Shown here: in pieces, positions 26,504 through 36,434 of the stretch
Position numbering within the stretch: position 1 is the first letter of the stretch
How the letters are laid out: every line of letters begins with the position of its first letter
NCBI RefSeq assembly: GCF_026000775.1
Contig: NZ_AP026830.1
Location: 1,449,056 to 1,513,055, forward strand
Source: Vulcanisaeta souniana JCM 11219
GTDB taxonomy: Archaea; Thermoproteota; Thermoprotei; Thermoproteales; Thermocladiaceae
DNA length: 64,000 nucleotides
Direction of reading: 5' to 3'
Translations under genes and position numbers: made by a program
Notes under the pieces: generated by a model
The model's database searches: none
What the model was told of the DNA's origin: nothing
Seen by the model: only the letters and a program-made list of their open reading frames with translations

Positions 26504-26673
26504 GTCTAATACAGGGTTTCCATTTCCATCGGGTCACCTCTATATAGGCACGAACATAACACATATTTAAAATTTACTGTCTCGGGTATAGTATATACCT
26601 ACGATCATGATATAAATAGCAATAATAAGGTACTAAACTGTAAAATAATGAATTAATGCTTTACATCTATAAT

Positions 26674-28230
26674 TTACCTACTACCTTTATAATGATTAAT
26701 CATCAATATATAATTAAGGCCATCAAGCAATGCCGCGACACTCGCAGCGATGATGCTGGTGGAGACGCCAACAGTCCTCCACCTGGTCTTTCCATCACTA
26801 AACTCCATGAGGACCCTAACCACGCTCTCCGTATTCTTAACCTCACCAGGGAGTATAACCCTATAGTCAGTAAGAATAACGCCATTGAGTTCAGGGAATA
26901 ACCTAGATGCAACGCTCCTTAATGCCCTGTCGATTGCATGTACAGGGCCAACACCCTCGGCAACACCTAACTCACCATTGACCTTGACCATAGCCACGTG
27001 CATATCATCATCACTTACAACCTTCCAATAATCAATCCTTAACTCATCCCTGAACACCCCAATTTCCCTAAGTACAATGAGTACAGCAGACGCCGGCGCC
27101 AGGTCAAAGCTATAACCCTCATTTTCAAGTTCCTTAATTCTCTCAAGGGCGTGCCTTAGCCTCGGGTCGTCCTTAGTAACATTAAAGCCCAGGTCCCTAA
27201 GGTACATGAGTATGTTTGATGAGCCAGCTAACTCTGAAACCACGAACCTTCTGCTATTGCCAACCAACTCAGGGTCTACATGCTCATATGCCCTGGTCAC
27301 CTTGGACACGCCATCAGCATGGAGACCCGCCTTGTGGGAGAAGGCGTAATCACCGACGTATGGTTGGTACGGGTTTGGACTTAGACCTGCAGCTTCATAT
27401 ACAAACCTGGACACGGCTCTTAGCTTCTTAAGGTCATCAAGGCTCCTAAGCGCCTTGAGGCCAAGTTTAAGCACTAGGTTTGGTATTACCTGGATTAAGT
27501 CGGCATTTCCTGTCCTTTCCCCAAGCCCATTGATGGTTCCCTGAACATGGCGAGCACCAGCCAATACACCCATCACGGTGTTGGCCACGGCGCAACCGGA
27601 GTCATTATGCATGTGTACACCTACCATGGTCTTCATTTCCTTCACGACTTTGGTCGTTATTTCATAAATCTCATGAGGGAGCATGGCACCATTAGTGTCC
27701 GCCAATACGACTGCACTAGCCCCAGCCTCCTCCGCGGTCCTGGCGATCCTAAGCGTATAGTCCGGATCCTCCTTAAATCCCTGGTAGAAGTGCTCGGCGT
27801 CAAATATAACGGTCAAACCGTGATCCCTGAGGTAACGAATACTATCATATATCATGTCCAGGTTATCCTCTGGACTAACCTTAAGGACCTCCCTAACGTG
27901 GAGTATCCAGGACTTACCAACCAAGACTGCAACGCCAACATCCGAGTCAAGTATGGCGTTTAGATTAACGTCATCCTTCGCATTAACGCCCTTTCTCTTG
28001 GTCATTCCGAAGGCAGCCAGTTTGGCATTACTCAATGGGTGATTCTTCATTTCCCTGAAAAACTCGGCATCCTTGGGATTGCTACCAGGCCACCCACCCT
28101 CTATATAATTAATGCCTAAATCATCGAGCATTAGGGCGATCCTAACCTTGTCATTAAGTGTGAACGATATACCAGTCATTTGAGCCCCGTCCCTAAGCGT
28201 CGTATCCAGAACCTCAACTCTCGTGGATTT
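26674..28230 (-). CDS. cimA: Citramalate synthase (CimA/LeuA family) with no usual start codon
   Basis: HMGL-like/DRE-TIM enzyme joining pyruvate and acetyl-CoA to make citramalate for isoleucine. The catalytic stretch EVLDTTLRDGAQ lies upstream of the first ATG (28179); the open frame continues back to an AAA at 28230 and then a TAG, with no ATG, GTG or TTG. Further motifs are VGVHMHNDSGCAVANT, GTINGLGERTGNADL and a full C-terminal LeuA dimer domain. A TATA box CTTATATATA at 28269-28278 would give a leaderless ATG at 28246, but that ATG is in another frame (MVGGVEIHES, then stop). A one-base difference near 28231-28235 would join it to the enzyme frame. The assignment as CimA rather than isopropylmalate synthase is by overall likeness. 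Confidence 0.8.
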   Translation of the reverse strand, partial: KSTRVEVLDTTLRDGAQMTGISFTLNDKVRIALMLDDLGINYIEGGWPGSNPKDAEFFREMKNHPLSNAKLAAFGMTKRKGVNAKDDVNLNAILDSDVGVAVLVGKSWILHVREVLKVSPEDNLDMIYDSIRYLRDHGLTVIFDAEHFYQGFKEDPDYTLRIARTAEEAGASAVVLADTNGAMLPHEIYEITTKVVKEMKTMVGVHMHNDSGCAVANTVMGVLAGARHVQGTINGLGERTGNADLIQVIPNLVLKLGLKALRSLDDLKKLRAVSRFVYEAAGLSPNPYQPYVGDYAFSHKAGLHADGVSKVTRAYEHVDPELVGNSRRFVVSELAGSSNILMYLRDLGFNVTKDDPRLRHALERIKELENEGYSFDLAPASAVLIVLREIGVFRDELRIDYWKVVSDDDMHVAMVKVNGELGVAEGVGPVHAIDRALRSVASRLFPELNGVILTDYRVILPGEVKNTESVVRVLMEFSDGKTRWRTVGVSTSIIAASVAALLDGLNYILMINHYKGSR

Positions 28231-28236
28231 CTACAC

Positions 28237-28254
28237 CACCTACCATACTAGGTG
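28237..28254. promoter_or_regulatory. Inverted repeat centred on the expected cimA transcript start
   Basis: CACCTA and TAGGTG arms with a 6-nt spacer that holds the ATG at 28246. It lies 25-30 nt after the TATA box, where an operator or an RNA hairpin at the 5' end would act. Confidence 0.45.
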
Positions 28255-28396
28255 CAGATTATATCAAGTATATATAAGCATTACCTCACAACAATAATAT
28301 ATTAAGGATCGTGCTAATTAATATAGAAGTTAAGGAAAAACGATAAAAGGAGAGCAGGAAGCCATGGTATTACCCAGGCGTGATGAAGCTAGGGCC

Positions 28397-28618
28397 CTAA
28401 AGTCCTGGTGGTTTCTGAGCCTCAGTACCTAATATAGGCACTACATTCACTATCCAAAGCATACGTGACGCAATAATTTCCTGATCCCTGCATGTATAGA
28501 TCACGTAATTATTAGTCTTTGTAATGACCATGATCCCCATGCACACTGGCAATGATGTCCCACCTTGGTAGTCGGGTACTATCCATAGTGCAAGTGATTC
28601 ATCGGTAAATGAGTTCAT
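28397..28618 (-). CDS. Short hypothetical, possibly the broken tail of the upstream secreted protein
   Basis: 73 residues from the ATG at 28618 with no recognised domain. The same frame is open upstream to a TAA at 28661-28663 and continues the frame of the gene at 28676-28996, which ends at another TAA (28676-28678). The two pieces may therefore be one gene split by two stop codons. Confidence 0.35.
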   Translation of the reverse strand: MNSFTDESLALWIVPDYQGGTSLPVCMGIMVITKTNNYVIYTCRDQEIIASRMLWIVNVVPILGTEAQKPPGL

Positions 28619-28675
28619 GCAAGGGCTGTACTTAACTCCTGAATTGTAGAGCTCATTGGGTTAATCGTTGTTTCG

Positions 28676-28996
28676 TTAATAACAATAGGGTTTCACTAAG
28701 TCCCATTCTATCATCATCGCGTTGTTGCTGGGTAATGAGGCAACTTGACCCGGGGTTATTCGCTTTAGCTGTGATGGATTAGCGACAATATTAATGATCT
28801 CCTCGATAATTTTTCCTCTATCAACTATATAGATGGTTGGGTTGTTGGGTAGTTTGGTTGAGGTGCAACCTGCAGTTTTGTATTTCGGGTAATTATTATC
28901 GTTATTAATTGGCGGGCCTATCCTGGGGATTAACAGTAACGTAACTATTACCACCGAGATTATTAATGATGCGATGACTGCGCTTATCATTTGCAT
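28676..28996 (-). CDS. Hypothetical secreted or membrane-anchored protein
   Basis: 106-residue protein with an N-terminal hydrophobic helix (MISAVIASLIISVVIVTLLL) and then a short extracellular part with NNDNNYPKYKTAGC. The helix looks like a signal anchor. I do not recognise the family. It lies between cimA and the divergent leuD. See the same-frame fragment downstream. Confidence 0.5.
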   Translation of the reverse strand: MQMISAVIASLIISVVIVTLLLIPRIGPPINNDNNYPKYKTAGCTSTKLPNNPTIYIVDRGKIIEEIINIVANPSQLKRITPGQVASLPSNNAMMIEWDLVKPYCY

Positions 28997-29096
28997 TACT
29001 ACAATTACTACTGCGTTATTTTATTTTCTGTCCATCTTAATGGTGTTCTAATTATAGATGTTCGAGGGATATAAAGCTTAAATAGTCCCGTTAAAC

Positions 29097-29624
29097 ATGG
29101 GTACTGTGCAGACTAGGGAGTTTGTTGTTGAGGGTCCCGTGATCAAGGTTGGTGATAACATAGATACTGATGTGATAATACCTGCCAGGTACCTCGTTTA
29201 CACAGACCCGTCAATGCTTGCTAAGCATGCAATGGAGCCATTGATACCGAACTTCCTCGAGAAGGCAAGCAAGGGTGTAATACTCGTTGCAGGTAGGGGT
29301 TTTGGGATGGGTTCAAGCCGTGAACAGGCAGCCATGGCCCTCAAGGCGGCTGGTGTTAAGGCAGTATTGGCCGAGTCCTTTGCGAGAATATTCTATAGAA
29401 ACGCAATCAATAATGGTTTGCCGGTACTCGTAGTACCCGGCGTGAGTAAGGAGGTTAATGAGGGTGATTTTGTGAGGATTAACGTAAGTACTGGCGAGGT
29501 CTTGGTCAATAATGGCCAGAAGGTGTTGAGGGCAAGACCAATAACTGGCATGGCCCTTGAGATATTAATTAGCGGCGGATTACTCGAGTATGTTAAGTCA
29601 CGTGAGACCCTAAATCAAGGGTGA
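29097..29624 (+). CDS. leuD: 3-isopropylmalate/citramalate isomerase, small subunit
   Basis: 175-residue LeuD. Family motifs are [15 protein letters not shown] and [15 protein letters not shown], and the C-terminal half carries [17 protein letters not shown]. With LeuC it isomerises isopropylmalate and probably citramalate. A TATA-like GCTTAAATAG lies at 29076-29085. The partner leuC is 1.1 kb away on the other strand. Confidence 0.93.
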   Translation: MGTVQTREFVVEGPVIKVGDNIDTDVIIPARYLVYTDPSMLAKHAMEPLIPNFLEKASKGVILVAGRGFGMGSSREQAAMALKAAGVKAVLAESFARIFYRNAINNGLPVLVVPGVSKEVNEGDFVRINVSTGEVLVNNGQKVLRARPITGMALEILISGGLLEYVKSRETLNQG

Positions 29625-29741
29625 TTCATTTAGTGATTTAATTATTTCAATTTAAAGTAAAATACCGAAAAACTTTTAGTAAACTCTCTGATAAAGAAAT
29701 TAGTGAGATGCTTATTAATTTCCTTAGGAAATAACTAATTG

Positions 29742-30557
29742 ATGGGCGGTAGTGGCTCTATCGACATCCAGGACATATGGCACGAAATACTTGATTGGAT
29801 TAAGGAGAGAAATATCGACAGAATACACATAACCCTCAGCAGGGGAAAAACCGTTAAGTATGATGCTTGGTCCTACGAGAAGAGGGAACTAACGTTCAAT
29901 GGCAGGAGGAATAAATCGAAGTTTGAGGGTGAGGCACATGTAAGTATAAAGGCACCTACTAAGTACATGAGAAAATTAAGTGATGTGATTATGGGATTCA
30001 TACGTAGCGAAGGACATAGGTATAGGTTCATTAGTTTCAGCGCGCCGCAAACCGTCATTAAGCGTTATGCACCGTCACTAAGCACATGCAGGTGCTCACT
30101 TGAGGATGCGTTGATCAAGGTTAAGGAGATTATTAACAGTTCAAGGGCTGATGCGATGGTTCTGTTCCTGAGTACGGCTGAGTACCTTGGAGGTGCCGTA
30201 GATGCTAACCACCACATATTTACCGACGGTAATATCTTGATAGAGGATGTCATGATCTTCGGTGGTGTTGAGGCCCATCACGATGTTTCCTACTCAATTA
30301 ATGTAAGAAACTCCACCTGGTCGATAGTTTTTGATGAACCCTTTGAGACAAATGACGCAGTTGAGCAGGAAATCTACATATACGCACCTGAGGATTTCTG
30401 GGACCTGATAATCACTAACATTAAGAGCGCATTGGGTAATAGGAAAATGGATATTGTTAATGAGGATGAGGAACAAGACGAGTATGAGGACGAAATAGAT
30501 GACTGGGATGAGGAGGGAGAGGCTGATGAAGGTGGTTTCAACCTCAGTCCTAATTAG
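29742..30557 (+). CDS. Hypothetical protein with acidic C-terminal tail
   Basis: 271-residue protein that I do not recognise. It is mixed alpha/beta with no membrane helix. It holds a histidine pair (VDANHHIF, VEAHHDVSY), a CRC pair (TCRCSL) and a strongly acidic tail of about 35 residues (EDEEQDEYEDEIDDWDEEGE) before FNLSPN. ATG 29742 directly follows a TTG in the same frame. It stands alone between leuD and the convergent leuC. Confidence 0.6.
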   Translation: MGGSGSIDIQDIWHEILDWIKERNIDRIHITLSRGKTVKYDAWSYEKRELTFNGRRNKSKFEGEAHVSIKAPTKYMRKLSDVIMGFIRSEGHRYRFISFSAPQTVIKRYAPSLSTCRCSLEDALIKVKEIINSSRADAMVLFLSTAEYLGGAVDANHHIFTDGNILIEDVMIFGGVEAHHDVSYSINVRNSTWSIVFDEPFETNDAVEQEIYIYAPEDFWDLIITNIKSALGNRKMDIVNEDEEQDEYEDEIDDWDEEGEADEGGFNLSPN

Positions 30558-30739
30558 TTTATCAATAACCTAACTTAATAATCCTTAAGTTTCAAAAGCC
30601 CATGTCAGTAAATATCATTTCCTTCGTTCCTCACCCTACCGCAATTGCCAATCACCAGATCATGATCAGAACCATTAATAAAGAAAATACTCATCTACGC
30701 AGATATTTATTTGAACCAAATTAATTGGTCAGTCCCAGT

Positions 30740-31990
30740 TTACGTGAGGTACTTCCTGGGATCCGTGAACTTACCATTCAACGCTGTTGCGGCGGCTACG
30801 GCAGCGTTGGCCAGATAAACCCTGCCCTCTGATGACCCCATTCTGCCCCTGAAATTCCTACTGCCTGTAGATATAGCCACCTCCCCGGGTCCAACAAGTC
30901 CGAAGTGACCGCCTAGGCATGGACCGCAGGTGCCGTAGGTCACGACACAGCCTGCCCTTACCAAAGTGTCTATGTAACCCAGCTCTGACGCCTTTATGTA
31001 GATCTCGCGCGATGCTGGTATTGCAACGCACCTACTTCTCACCCTGCCATTCCTTAGTATCTTAGCCGCAACCTCAATATCACTGAGCCTACCGTTTGTG
31101 CATGAACCTATGAACACGTAATCCACATCCAAACCCTCAACCTCACTTATCGACTTAACATTATCGACACTGTGCGGTGCAGCCACGAGTGGCTCGAGCT
31201 TATTCAATTCCACGTCATAACCATCGACATACCTAGCATCTGGGTCTGGCGTTACTGGCTTGATCTCGACACCCCTCTTCTCCTTAATGTGCCTTACAGT
31301 CTCGCTGTCAGGTACGAACATGGCTGCGTCAAGGCCGAGCTCTATGCCCATGTTAGACACGGTGGCCCTATAATCCATTGGGAATGCCCCTGGATCTTCA
31401 ACAAAGAACTCGGCGGACTTACCATTGAGTCCCTCAGCCTTAAACACACCAAGTAGGTGGAGTACAACGTCCTTACCATAAATCCCCGGACCTGGTTTAC
31501 CGAGCACCCTAATCCTAAAGGGCTCTGGAGCTACCATCCAAGTCTTCCCTGTTATGACTATGGCAGCAACGTCGCTGGCCCCAAGTCCCTGGGCGAAGGC
31601 GCCAACAGCACCAACAGTTGTTGTGTGGCTATCAGCAGCCATAACCACTTGCCCCGGTAATGCGTATTGATCAAGTAGTAATTGGTGCAGGATCCCATCA
31701 CCAACGTCATGGAAGAACTTGACACTGGCTGTTTTCGCGAATTTCCTAAGCCCAACCTGTATTTCGGCGGCTCTCTCCGTTGGTGGTGGCGCCAGGTGGT
31801 CGAAGGCCAGGACGAATTTATTAACATCCCAAATCCTAACTTTCCCCATTTTCTCCATGACCTCAACTACGTGGTAACCAGTTAAGTCATGAAATGCTGC
31901 CAAGTCAACGTTGATCTCAACCACGTCGCCAGGGCTTACTGATTGTCCCGATGCCCTATTGAGTATTTTCTCAGTTAGTGTTAGGCCCAT
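30740..31990 (-). CDS. leuC: 3-isopropylmalate/citramalate isomerase, large subunit
   Basis: 416-residue aconitase-type dehydratase, the archaeal short LeuC form. The 4Fe-4S ligands are in [12 protein letters not shown] and [11 protein letters not shown], and the substrate motif [14 protein letters not shown] is present. It pairs with LeuD. A TATA-like CATATAAATA on the minus strand (32011-32020) lies about 25 nt upstream of the ATG. Confidence 0.94.
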   Translation of the reverse strand: MGLTLTEKILNRASGQSVSPGDVVEINVDLAAFHDLTGYHVVEVMEKMGKVRIWDVNKFVLAFDHLAPPPTERAAEIQVGLRKFAKTASVKFFHDVGDGILHQLLLDQYALPGQVVMAADSHTTTVGAVGAFAQGLGASDVAAIVITGKTWMVAPEPFRIRVLGKPGPGIYGKDVVLHLLGVFKAEGLNGKSAEFFVEDPGAFPMDYRATVSNMGIELGLDAAMFVPDSETVRHIKEKRGVEIKPVTPDPDARYVDGYDVELNKLEPLVAAPHSVDNVKSISEVEGLDVDYVFIGSCTNGRLSDIEVAAKILRNGRVRSRCVAIPASREIYIKASELGYIDTLVRAGCVVTYGTCGPCLGGHFGLVGPGEVAISTGSRNFRGRMGSSEGRVYLANAAVAAATALNGKFTDPRKYLT

Positions 31991-32338
31991 TGGTTTTCTT
32001 CAATATATAGTATTTATATGGTTTACCTCATAATACAGAGGTTATGAATAATCACCAGGAGCGGTGGGTACATACCGTAATTAAAAGCAGGGGTTTAACT
32101 AAGCACATTAGTGTTGGTAATTGATTGGGAAAATAGTGAATGGTAATTAAGACCATTATGTGTGAGCACGGCAAGTAGTTGATTGCTATTTCCATTTTGC
32201 GGACCTAGGTATACAGTCTATACGCCAGGTTTGATTCAGAAAGTTAGTACCATTAATGAACCTAGGCGTGAAATCTTATCCTTAACTTGTTCATAATTTG
32301 TGGTAAAATTTATATAAGCCATAACATTTACCGATGAT
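31991..32338. other. Gene-free region between leuC and the 4-hydroxybutyryl-CoA dehydratase gene
   Basis: The 348-nt region holds the minus-strand leuC promoter at its left end and AAAATTTATATAAG (32302-32315) about 25 nt before the dehydratase ATG at its right end. A 26-codon ORF at 32044 has no support. I see no RNA gene or repeat. Confidence 0.5.
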
Positions 32339-33841
32339 ATGGGCCTTAGGACTGGCGAGCAGTATGTGGAGGGCATAAGGAATAGGAAGTATGTGAAGGT
32401 GTACGTCATGGGCAAGCCAGTGAATGATGCGATGGCAAGCCCCTTTTTAAAGCCGTCAGTATTGGCCTTTAAGGCTACCTTCGATGCGGCCTTCCAGGAA
32501 GATACCAAGAAGTTAGCGAGGGCGTACAGCCCGTACATCAATGAGGAGGTCAACCGCTTTAACCATATACACCAGGGCCCAGAGGACTTGGTGGCCAAGG
32601 TAAAGCTACTTAGGAGATTGAGCCATAAGGTCGGTGCGTGCTTCCAGAGATGTGTTGGTTGGGATGCGCTAAATACCTTATACATAATTACTAGTAAGAT
32701 AGCCGAGAGGGAGGGCAAGGGGGTGTATCGAGATAGGTTCATTAATTATTTGAAATACGTTCAAAAGAATGACCTGGCACTAGCCGGCGCAATGACTGAT
32801 GTGAAGGGAGTGAGAACCCTTAGGCCTAGTGAGCAACCGAACCCCGACGCATATGTTAGGGTTGTTGAGGAGAGGGATGACGGTATTGTGGTCAGAGGTG
32901 CTAAGGCTAACATAACCGGCGTGGCCGTCGTCGATGAGGTTATTGTCATGCCCACCAGGGCCATGACGGAAAAGGACACCAGGTACGCAATATCCTTCGC
33001 AATACCTCTGGACACGCCTGGGGTTACCGTGGTTGTCGGCCGTCAATTGAACGATGCAAGGAGGTTGGAGGGTGGTGAAATTGATGGCTTACCATACATG
33101 TTTAATCATGAGGGTCTAGTGATATTTAATGACGTGTTCGTGCCGTGGGATAGGGTCTTCCTTTACCTTGATTGGGCCTGGGCTGGCGCACTCGTTGAGG
33201 TGTTTTCGGCATACCACAGACAGGGCTATGCCGGGTGTAAGTCAGGACTTGGTGATGTGATAATAGGGACCACCTATGATTTGGCGAGACAGTTGGGGAT
33301 TCAGGATAGGCCTCACGTGCAGAGTAAACTCACTGAGATGGTGTTCCTAAACGAGACCATGTACTCAGCGGGTCTGACAGCCAGTTGGGAGGGCATTAAA
33401 CTACTTAGCGATGGTGGTTGGTGGGTAAACCCAATGTACGCAAACGTGACCAAACACCTAGTGACTAGGTTTCCCTATGAAATAGCCAGGCTGGCTCACG
33501 ATATTGCCGGTGGATTACTGGGTACAGCACCAAGCGAATTCGACCTCAAGAACCCAGAGTTAAGGCCATTGATAGAGAAGTACCTGCAGGGTGTACCTGA
33601 GTTTACGGCTGAGGACAGGCTCAGGATGCTTAGATTGCTCGAGAACGTAAGCATAAGTGCTGGTTACTTAATAGAGTCAATCCACGGCGCAGGCTCACCT
33701 GAGGCCCAGAGGATATCCATGGCAAGGCTGTATGACTTCCAGCTTGCGGAAAACATAGCCAAGAACCTGGCTAGGATAAGGGTGAACATAAGATTGCCTG
33801 AGAAGGTCGAACCACATAGAAGATCTGATGTGGAAGGGTGA
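32339..33841 (+). CDS. abfD: 4-hydroxybutyryl-CoA dehydratase
   Basis: 500-residue FAD/4Fe-4S enzyme converting 4-hydroxybutyryl-CoA to crotonyl-CoA. Cluster ligands C101 and C105 (CFQRC) and H293 and C300 (HRQGYAGC) match the spacing of the Clostridium enzyme (C99, C103, H292, C299). These separate it from flavin monooxygenases of the same family (4-hydroxyphenylacetate 3-hydroxylase). In crenarchaea this is the key enzyme of the 4-hydroxybutyrate part of carbon fixation. A strong TATA box is at 32306-32313. It is convergent with the POR operon. Confidence 0.92.
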   Translation: MGLRTGEQYVEGIRNRKYVKVYVMGKPVNDAMASPFLKPSVLAFKATFDAAFQEDTKKLARAYSPYINEEVNRFNHIHQGPEDLVAKVKLLRRLSHKVGACFQRCVGWDALNTLYIITSKIAEREGKGVYRDRFINYLKYVQKNDLALAGAMTDVKGVRTLRPSEQPNPDAYVRVVEERDDGIVVRGAKANITGVAVVDEVIVMPTRAMTEKDTRYAISFAIPLDTPGVTVVVGRQLNDARRLEGGEIDGLPYMFNHEGLVIFNDVFVPWDRVFLYLDWAWAGALVEVFSAYHRQGYAGCKSGLGDVIIGTTYDLARQLGIQDRPHVQSKLTEMVFLNETMYSAGLTASWEGIKLLSDGGWWVNPMYANVTKHLVTRFPYEIARLAHDIAGGLLGTAPSEFDLKNPELRPLIEKYLQGVPEFTAEDRLRMLRLLENVSISAGYLIESIHGAGSPEAQRISMARLYDFQLAENIAKNLARIRVNIRLPEKVEPHRRSDVEG

Positions 33842-33893
33842 CCGCATTTACCCACAGGTCAAGTTCACTGTAGAAGCATTATTTTAGATGCGG

Positions 33894-34868
33894 TTAGGCA
33901 TATGGCGTGGGTACCCCAGAACCCATTGACAAGCGCCACAGGTAATTAAGGAAATCATCAATATCCTTCTCAAGACCCTTAATCTCCTCATCAGTCACGT
34001 GGGACCACCTGGACTGCGCCTTAACGAATTCTCTCAATGACTTACGCAATCTCTTATCCATGTACATATCACTTGGTGGGTTTATGATTAACCTATCACG
34101 GTCCCACTCGTATAGTGGGAAGTAACCTGTCTCTGTGGCTAGTCTGGCTATCTCGATCATCTTCTCATCAGAGAATCCCCAACCTGGTGGGCATGGTGCC
34201 AGTACGTGTATGAATGCCGGGCCCTCATTTAAATACGACAACGCCTTCCTCACCTTATTCACTAGATCAATTGGAAAGGCTACATTCGCCGTGGCTGCGT
34301 ATGGTATATGGTGAGCCATCACTATGCTCATTATATCCTTCTTCTTCTCAATCTTACCCCTAATCACCGTACCCGCAGGCATGGTGGTGGTCCTCGCGAA
34401 CTTCGGTGTTCCTCCGCTTCTCTGTATTCCTGTGTTCATGTAGGCCTCATTATCATAAAGCACATAGAGCACGCCATGACCACGCTCAAGCATACCACTG
34501 AGAGCCTGCAAACCAATATCATAAGTACCACCATCACCGGCAATAACCAAAACCTTAGTGTTCCTTTTCAGTGATCCATTTTTGTTCAGTGACTTTATGG
34601 CGGCCTCTATGCCGGAGGCCACGGCACCTGCATTCTCAAAGGCCACGTGTATGTACGGAACACCCCAGGCGGTGTATGGGTATATGGTCGTCGTAACCTC
34701 AAGACATCCTGTTGGGTTAACGACTATTACATCAGGGCCGGCGGCCTTAAGTACTAACCTAGCCGTTAGTAGTGCTCCGCAGGCAGGACACGCAGTATGC
34801 CCTGGTGCCAGATACTCTTCCCTGGTTATGTCAAAGAAGGATTTAGCTAGTTTAACCTTCATTGCCAT
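33894..34868 (-). CDS. porB: Pyruvate/2-oxoacid:ferredoxin oxidoreductase, beta subunit
   Basis: 324-residue thiamine-diphosphate subunit. The cysteines in GHTACPACGAL and a later conserved cysteine serve a 4Fe-4S cluster, and VIAGDGGTYDIGLQAL is the ThDP/Mg site. It overlaps porA by 17 nt (or 11 nt from the third-codon ATG). With the other three subunits it interconverts pyruvate with acetyl-CoA and CO2 using ferredoxin. Confidence 0.9.
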   Translation of the reverse strand: MAMKVKLAKSFFDITREEYLAPGHTACPACGALLTARLVLKAAGPDVIVVNPTGCLEVTTTIYPYTAWGVPYIHVAFENAGAVASGIEAAIKSLNKNGSLKRNTKVLVIAGDGGTYDIGLQALSGMLERGHGVLYVLYDNEAYMNTGIQRSGGTPKFARTTTMPAGTVIRGKIEKKKDIMSIVMAHHIPYAATANVAFPIDLVNKVRKALSYLNEGPAFIHVLAPCPPGWGFSDEKMIEIARLATETGYFPLYEWDRDRLIINPPSDMYMDKRLRKSLREFVKAQSRWSHVTDEEIKGLEKDIDDFLNYLWRLSMGSGVPTPYA

Positions 34869-36087
34869 ACTCCCTCACACCCATGTACATGGTACTCTTC
34901 GTTAGATCCCAAGGCTGTGAATCGTTTATTATCTTGATTAGTTTAGCGACGTCCCTTGAGTACACAGTCCTTTGTCCAAGTCCATGAACCACAGAAACCA
35001 CTGGAGTGCTAAGCCCCCTTGAATGCAATGCCGTAGCCACTTCCATGGCTACAGGTCCTTCGATTGCTGCCCCAGGGCTTACTGCCCTGTCTATAACCGC
35101 CACGGTCTTCATATCGCTGATCATTTCGATTAACTCATCAGTTGGGAATGGTCTGAATAATCTTAACCTAAGGGCGCCTGCCTTAATGCCTCTTTTCCTG
35201 GCTTCATTCACAGCCCTCTTGACGTTGCCCCATATACCGCCATAGGCTATGACGGCATAATCCGCATCATCAAGCATATATCCCTCGACTAGCCTGTAAT
35301 TTCTACTGAAGGTCCTATTGAAGGCATCATGAACCTCCCTAATCACACCCATCGAGTTATGCATTGCTTCAATTAATTGGTACTTAATCTCATAATACCA
35401 CTCTGGAACCGCCATTGCGCCCATGGTTATCGGCTTACTACTATCCAGTATGGGTCTATTCAGCCTCTTTGGTGCGAATCCCCTGATCGTATCCGCGTCA
35501 TATAGTTCCACTGGTTCTGTGGTGTGGCTCATTAGGAATCCGTCGTATGAGACCATGACTGGTAGTAGGACTCTGTTGTCCTCTGCGATCCTGTATGCCA
35601 TGATTATTGAATCATAAACCTCCTGGGCACTGGAGGCAATCATAATAACCCAACCAGAATCCCTAGTTGCAGCGAAGTCTTGGTAATCACCATGAATACT
35701 TATTGGCGCCGAGACCGCCCTGGTGGCTAATCCCATGACTATTGGAAGCCTAAGACCAGAGGCAATATAAAGTAACTCAAACATGTACAGGAGTCCCTGG
35801 CTTGATGTTGCTGTGAACACCCTTGCTCCTGCAGCTGAGGCGCCTATGAGCGCAGATAAGGCACTATGTTCGGACTCCACCGGTATGTACTCAGCACTTA
35901 ATTCGCCATTGGCTATGAACTCAGCCATCTTTTCAACTGCAGGTGTTTGTGGCGTTATTGGGTAGGCGGCCACTACGTCTACCTCTGCATCTTTAGCCGC
36001 ATAGGCAGCGGCGTAATTAGAGGTTATGGCAACTCTATCCCTAATGATTTCTCTCCCTATCCTTGATTTGATCACTGTTAGACTCAC
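34852..36087 (-). CDS. porA: Pyruvate/2-oxoacid:ferredoxin oxidoreductase, alpha subunit
   Basis: 411-residue alpha subunit. The N-terminal pyrimidine-binding motif YPITPQTPAVEKMAEFI and the SEHSALSALIGASAAGARVFTA... region (shown in part) are typical; the C-terminal part includes DRAVSPGAAIEGP. It overlaps the delta subunit by 4 nt. Substrate range, pyruvate against other 2-oxoacids, cannot be settled from sequence alone. Confidence 0.9.
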   Translation of the reverse strand: MSLTVIKSRIGREIIRDRVAITSNYAAAYAAKDAEVDVVAAYPITPQTPAVEKMAEFIANGELSAEYIPVESEHSALSALIGASAAGARVFTATSSQGLLYMFELLYIASGLRLPIVMGLATRAVSAPISIHGDYQDFAATRDSGWVIMIASSAQEVYDSIIMAYRIAEDNRVLLPVMVSYDGFLMSHTTEPVELYDADTIRGFAPKRLNRPILDSSKPITMGAMAVPEWYYEIKYQLIEAMHNSMGVIREVHDAFNRTFSRNYRLVEGYMLDDADYAVIAYGGIWGNVKRAVNEARKRGIKAGALRLRLFRPFPTDELIEMISDMKTVAVIDRAVSPGAAIEGPVAMEVATALHSRGLSTPVVSVVHGLGQRTVYSRDVAKLIKIINDSQPWDLTKSTMYMGVREYGNEG

Positions 36088-36434
36088 TCCTCACCACCCT
36101 CTGGCACCATCTTTATTGCCTTGACTGGGCATTCATGGGCGCATATTCCGCAGCCCTTGCAGTGATCATAATCAATCTCATAAGTCAAGTCATACCTCTT
36201 ACCGGCCTTCGTTGCATAGGGCTTCTTCAATTCAAGTATTGCCGGTTCAGGGCAGTACATCCAGCACGTCCTGCACCTAATACACGCATCCTGGTCAATA
36301 ACGGGTCTCTCAGTCCTCCAAGAACCAGTGGTGTTCTTAATGGTGCTCATGGGTTCTACCACATAACTGCCGATCGGATGGAGTTCCCTCCATCCTAATA
36401 ACCTGGTGTTCTTTAGCGATTCATTGTTGTTCAT
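36084..36434 (-). CDS. porD: Pyruvate/2-oxoacid:ferredoxin oxidoreductase, delta (ferredoxin) subunit
   Basis: 116-residue two-cluster ferredoxin subunit with CIRCRTCWMYCPEP and CKGCGICAHECPVKA, each a CxxCxxCxxxCP motif. It carries electrons between the catalytic subunits and ferredoxin. Overlaps both porG and porA by 4 nt. Confidence 0.92.
   Translation of the reverse strand: MNNNESLKNTRLLGWRELHPIGSYVVEPMSTIKNTTGSWRTERPVIDQDACIRCRTCWMYCPEPAILELKKPYATKAGKRYDLTYEIDYDHCKGCGICAHECPVKAIKMVPEGGEE

Noticed and set aside
26504-26529. Short upstream ORF (MEMETLY) before lysC, like those before cimA and leuA
   Set aside because: It begins only about 14 nt from the TATA box, so it would be upstream of the expected transcript start.
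32044-32124. 26-codon ORF in the leuC/abfD gap
   Set aside because: No promoter at the right distance and no recognisable feature.
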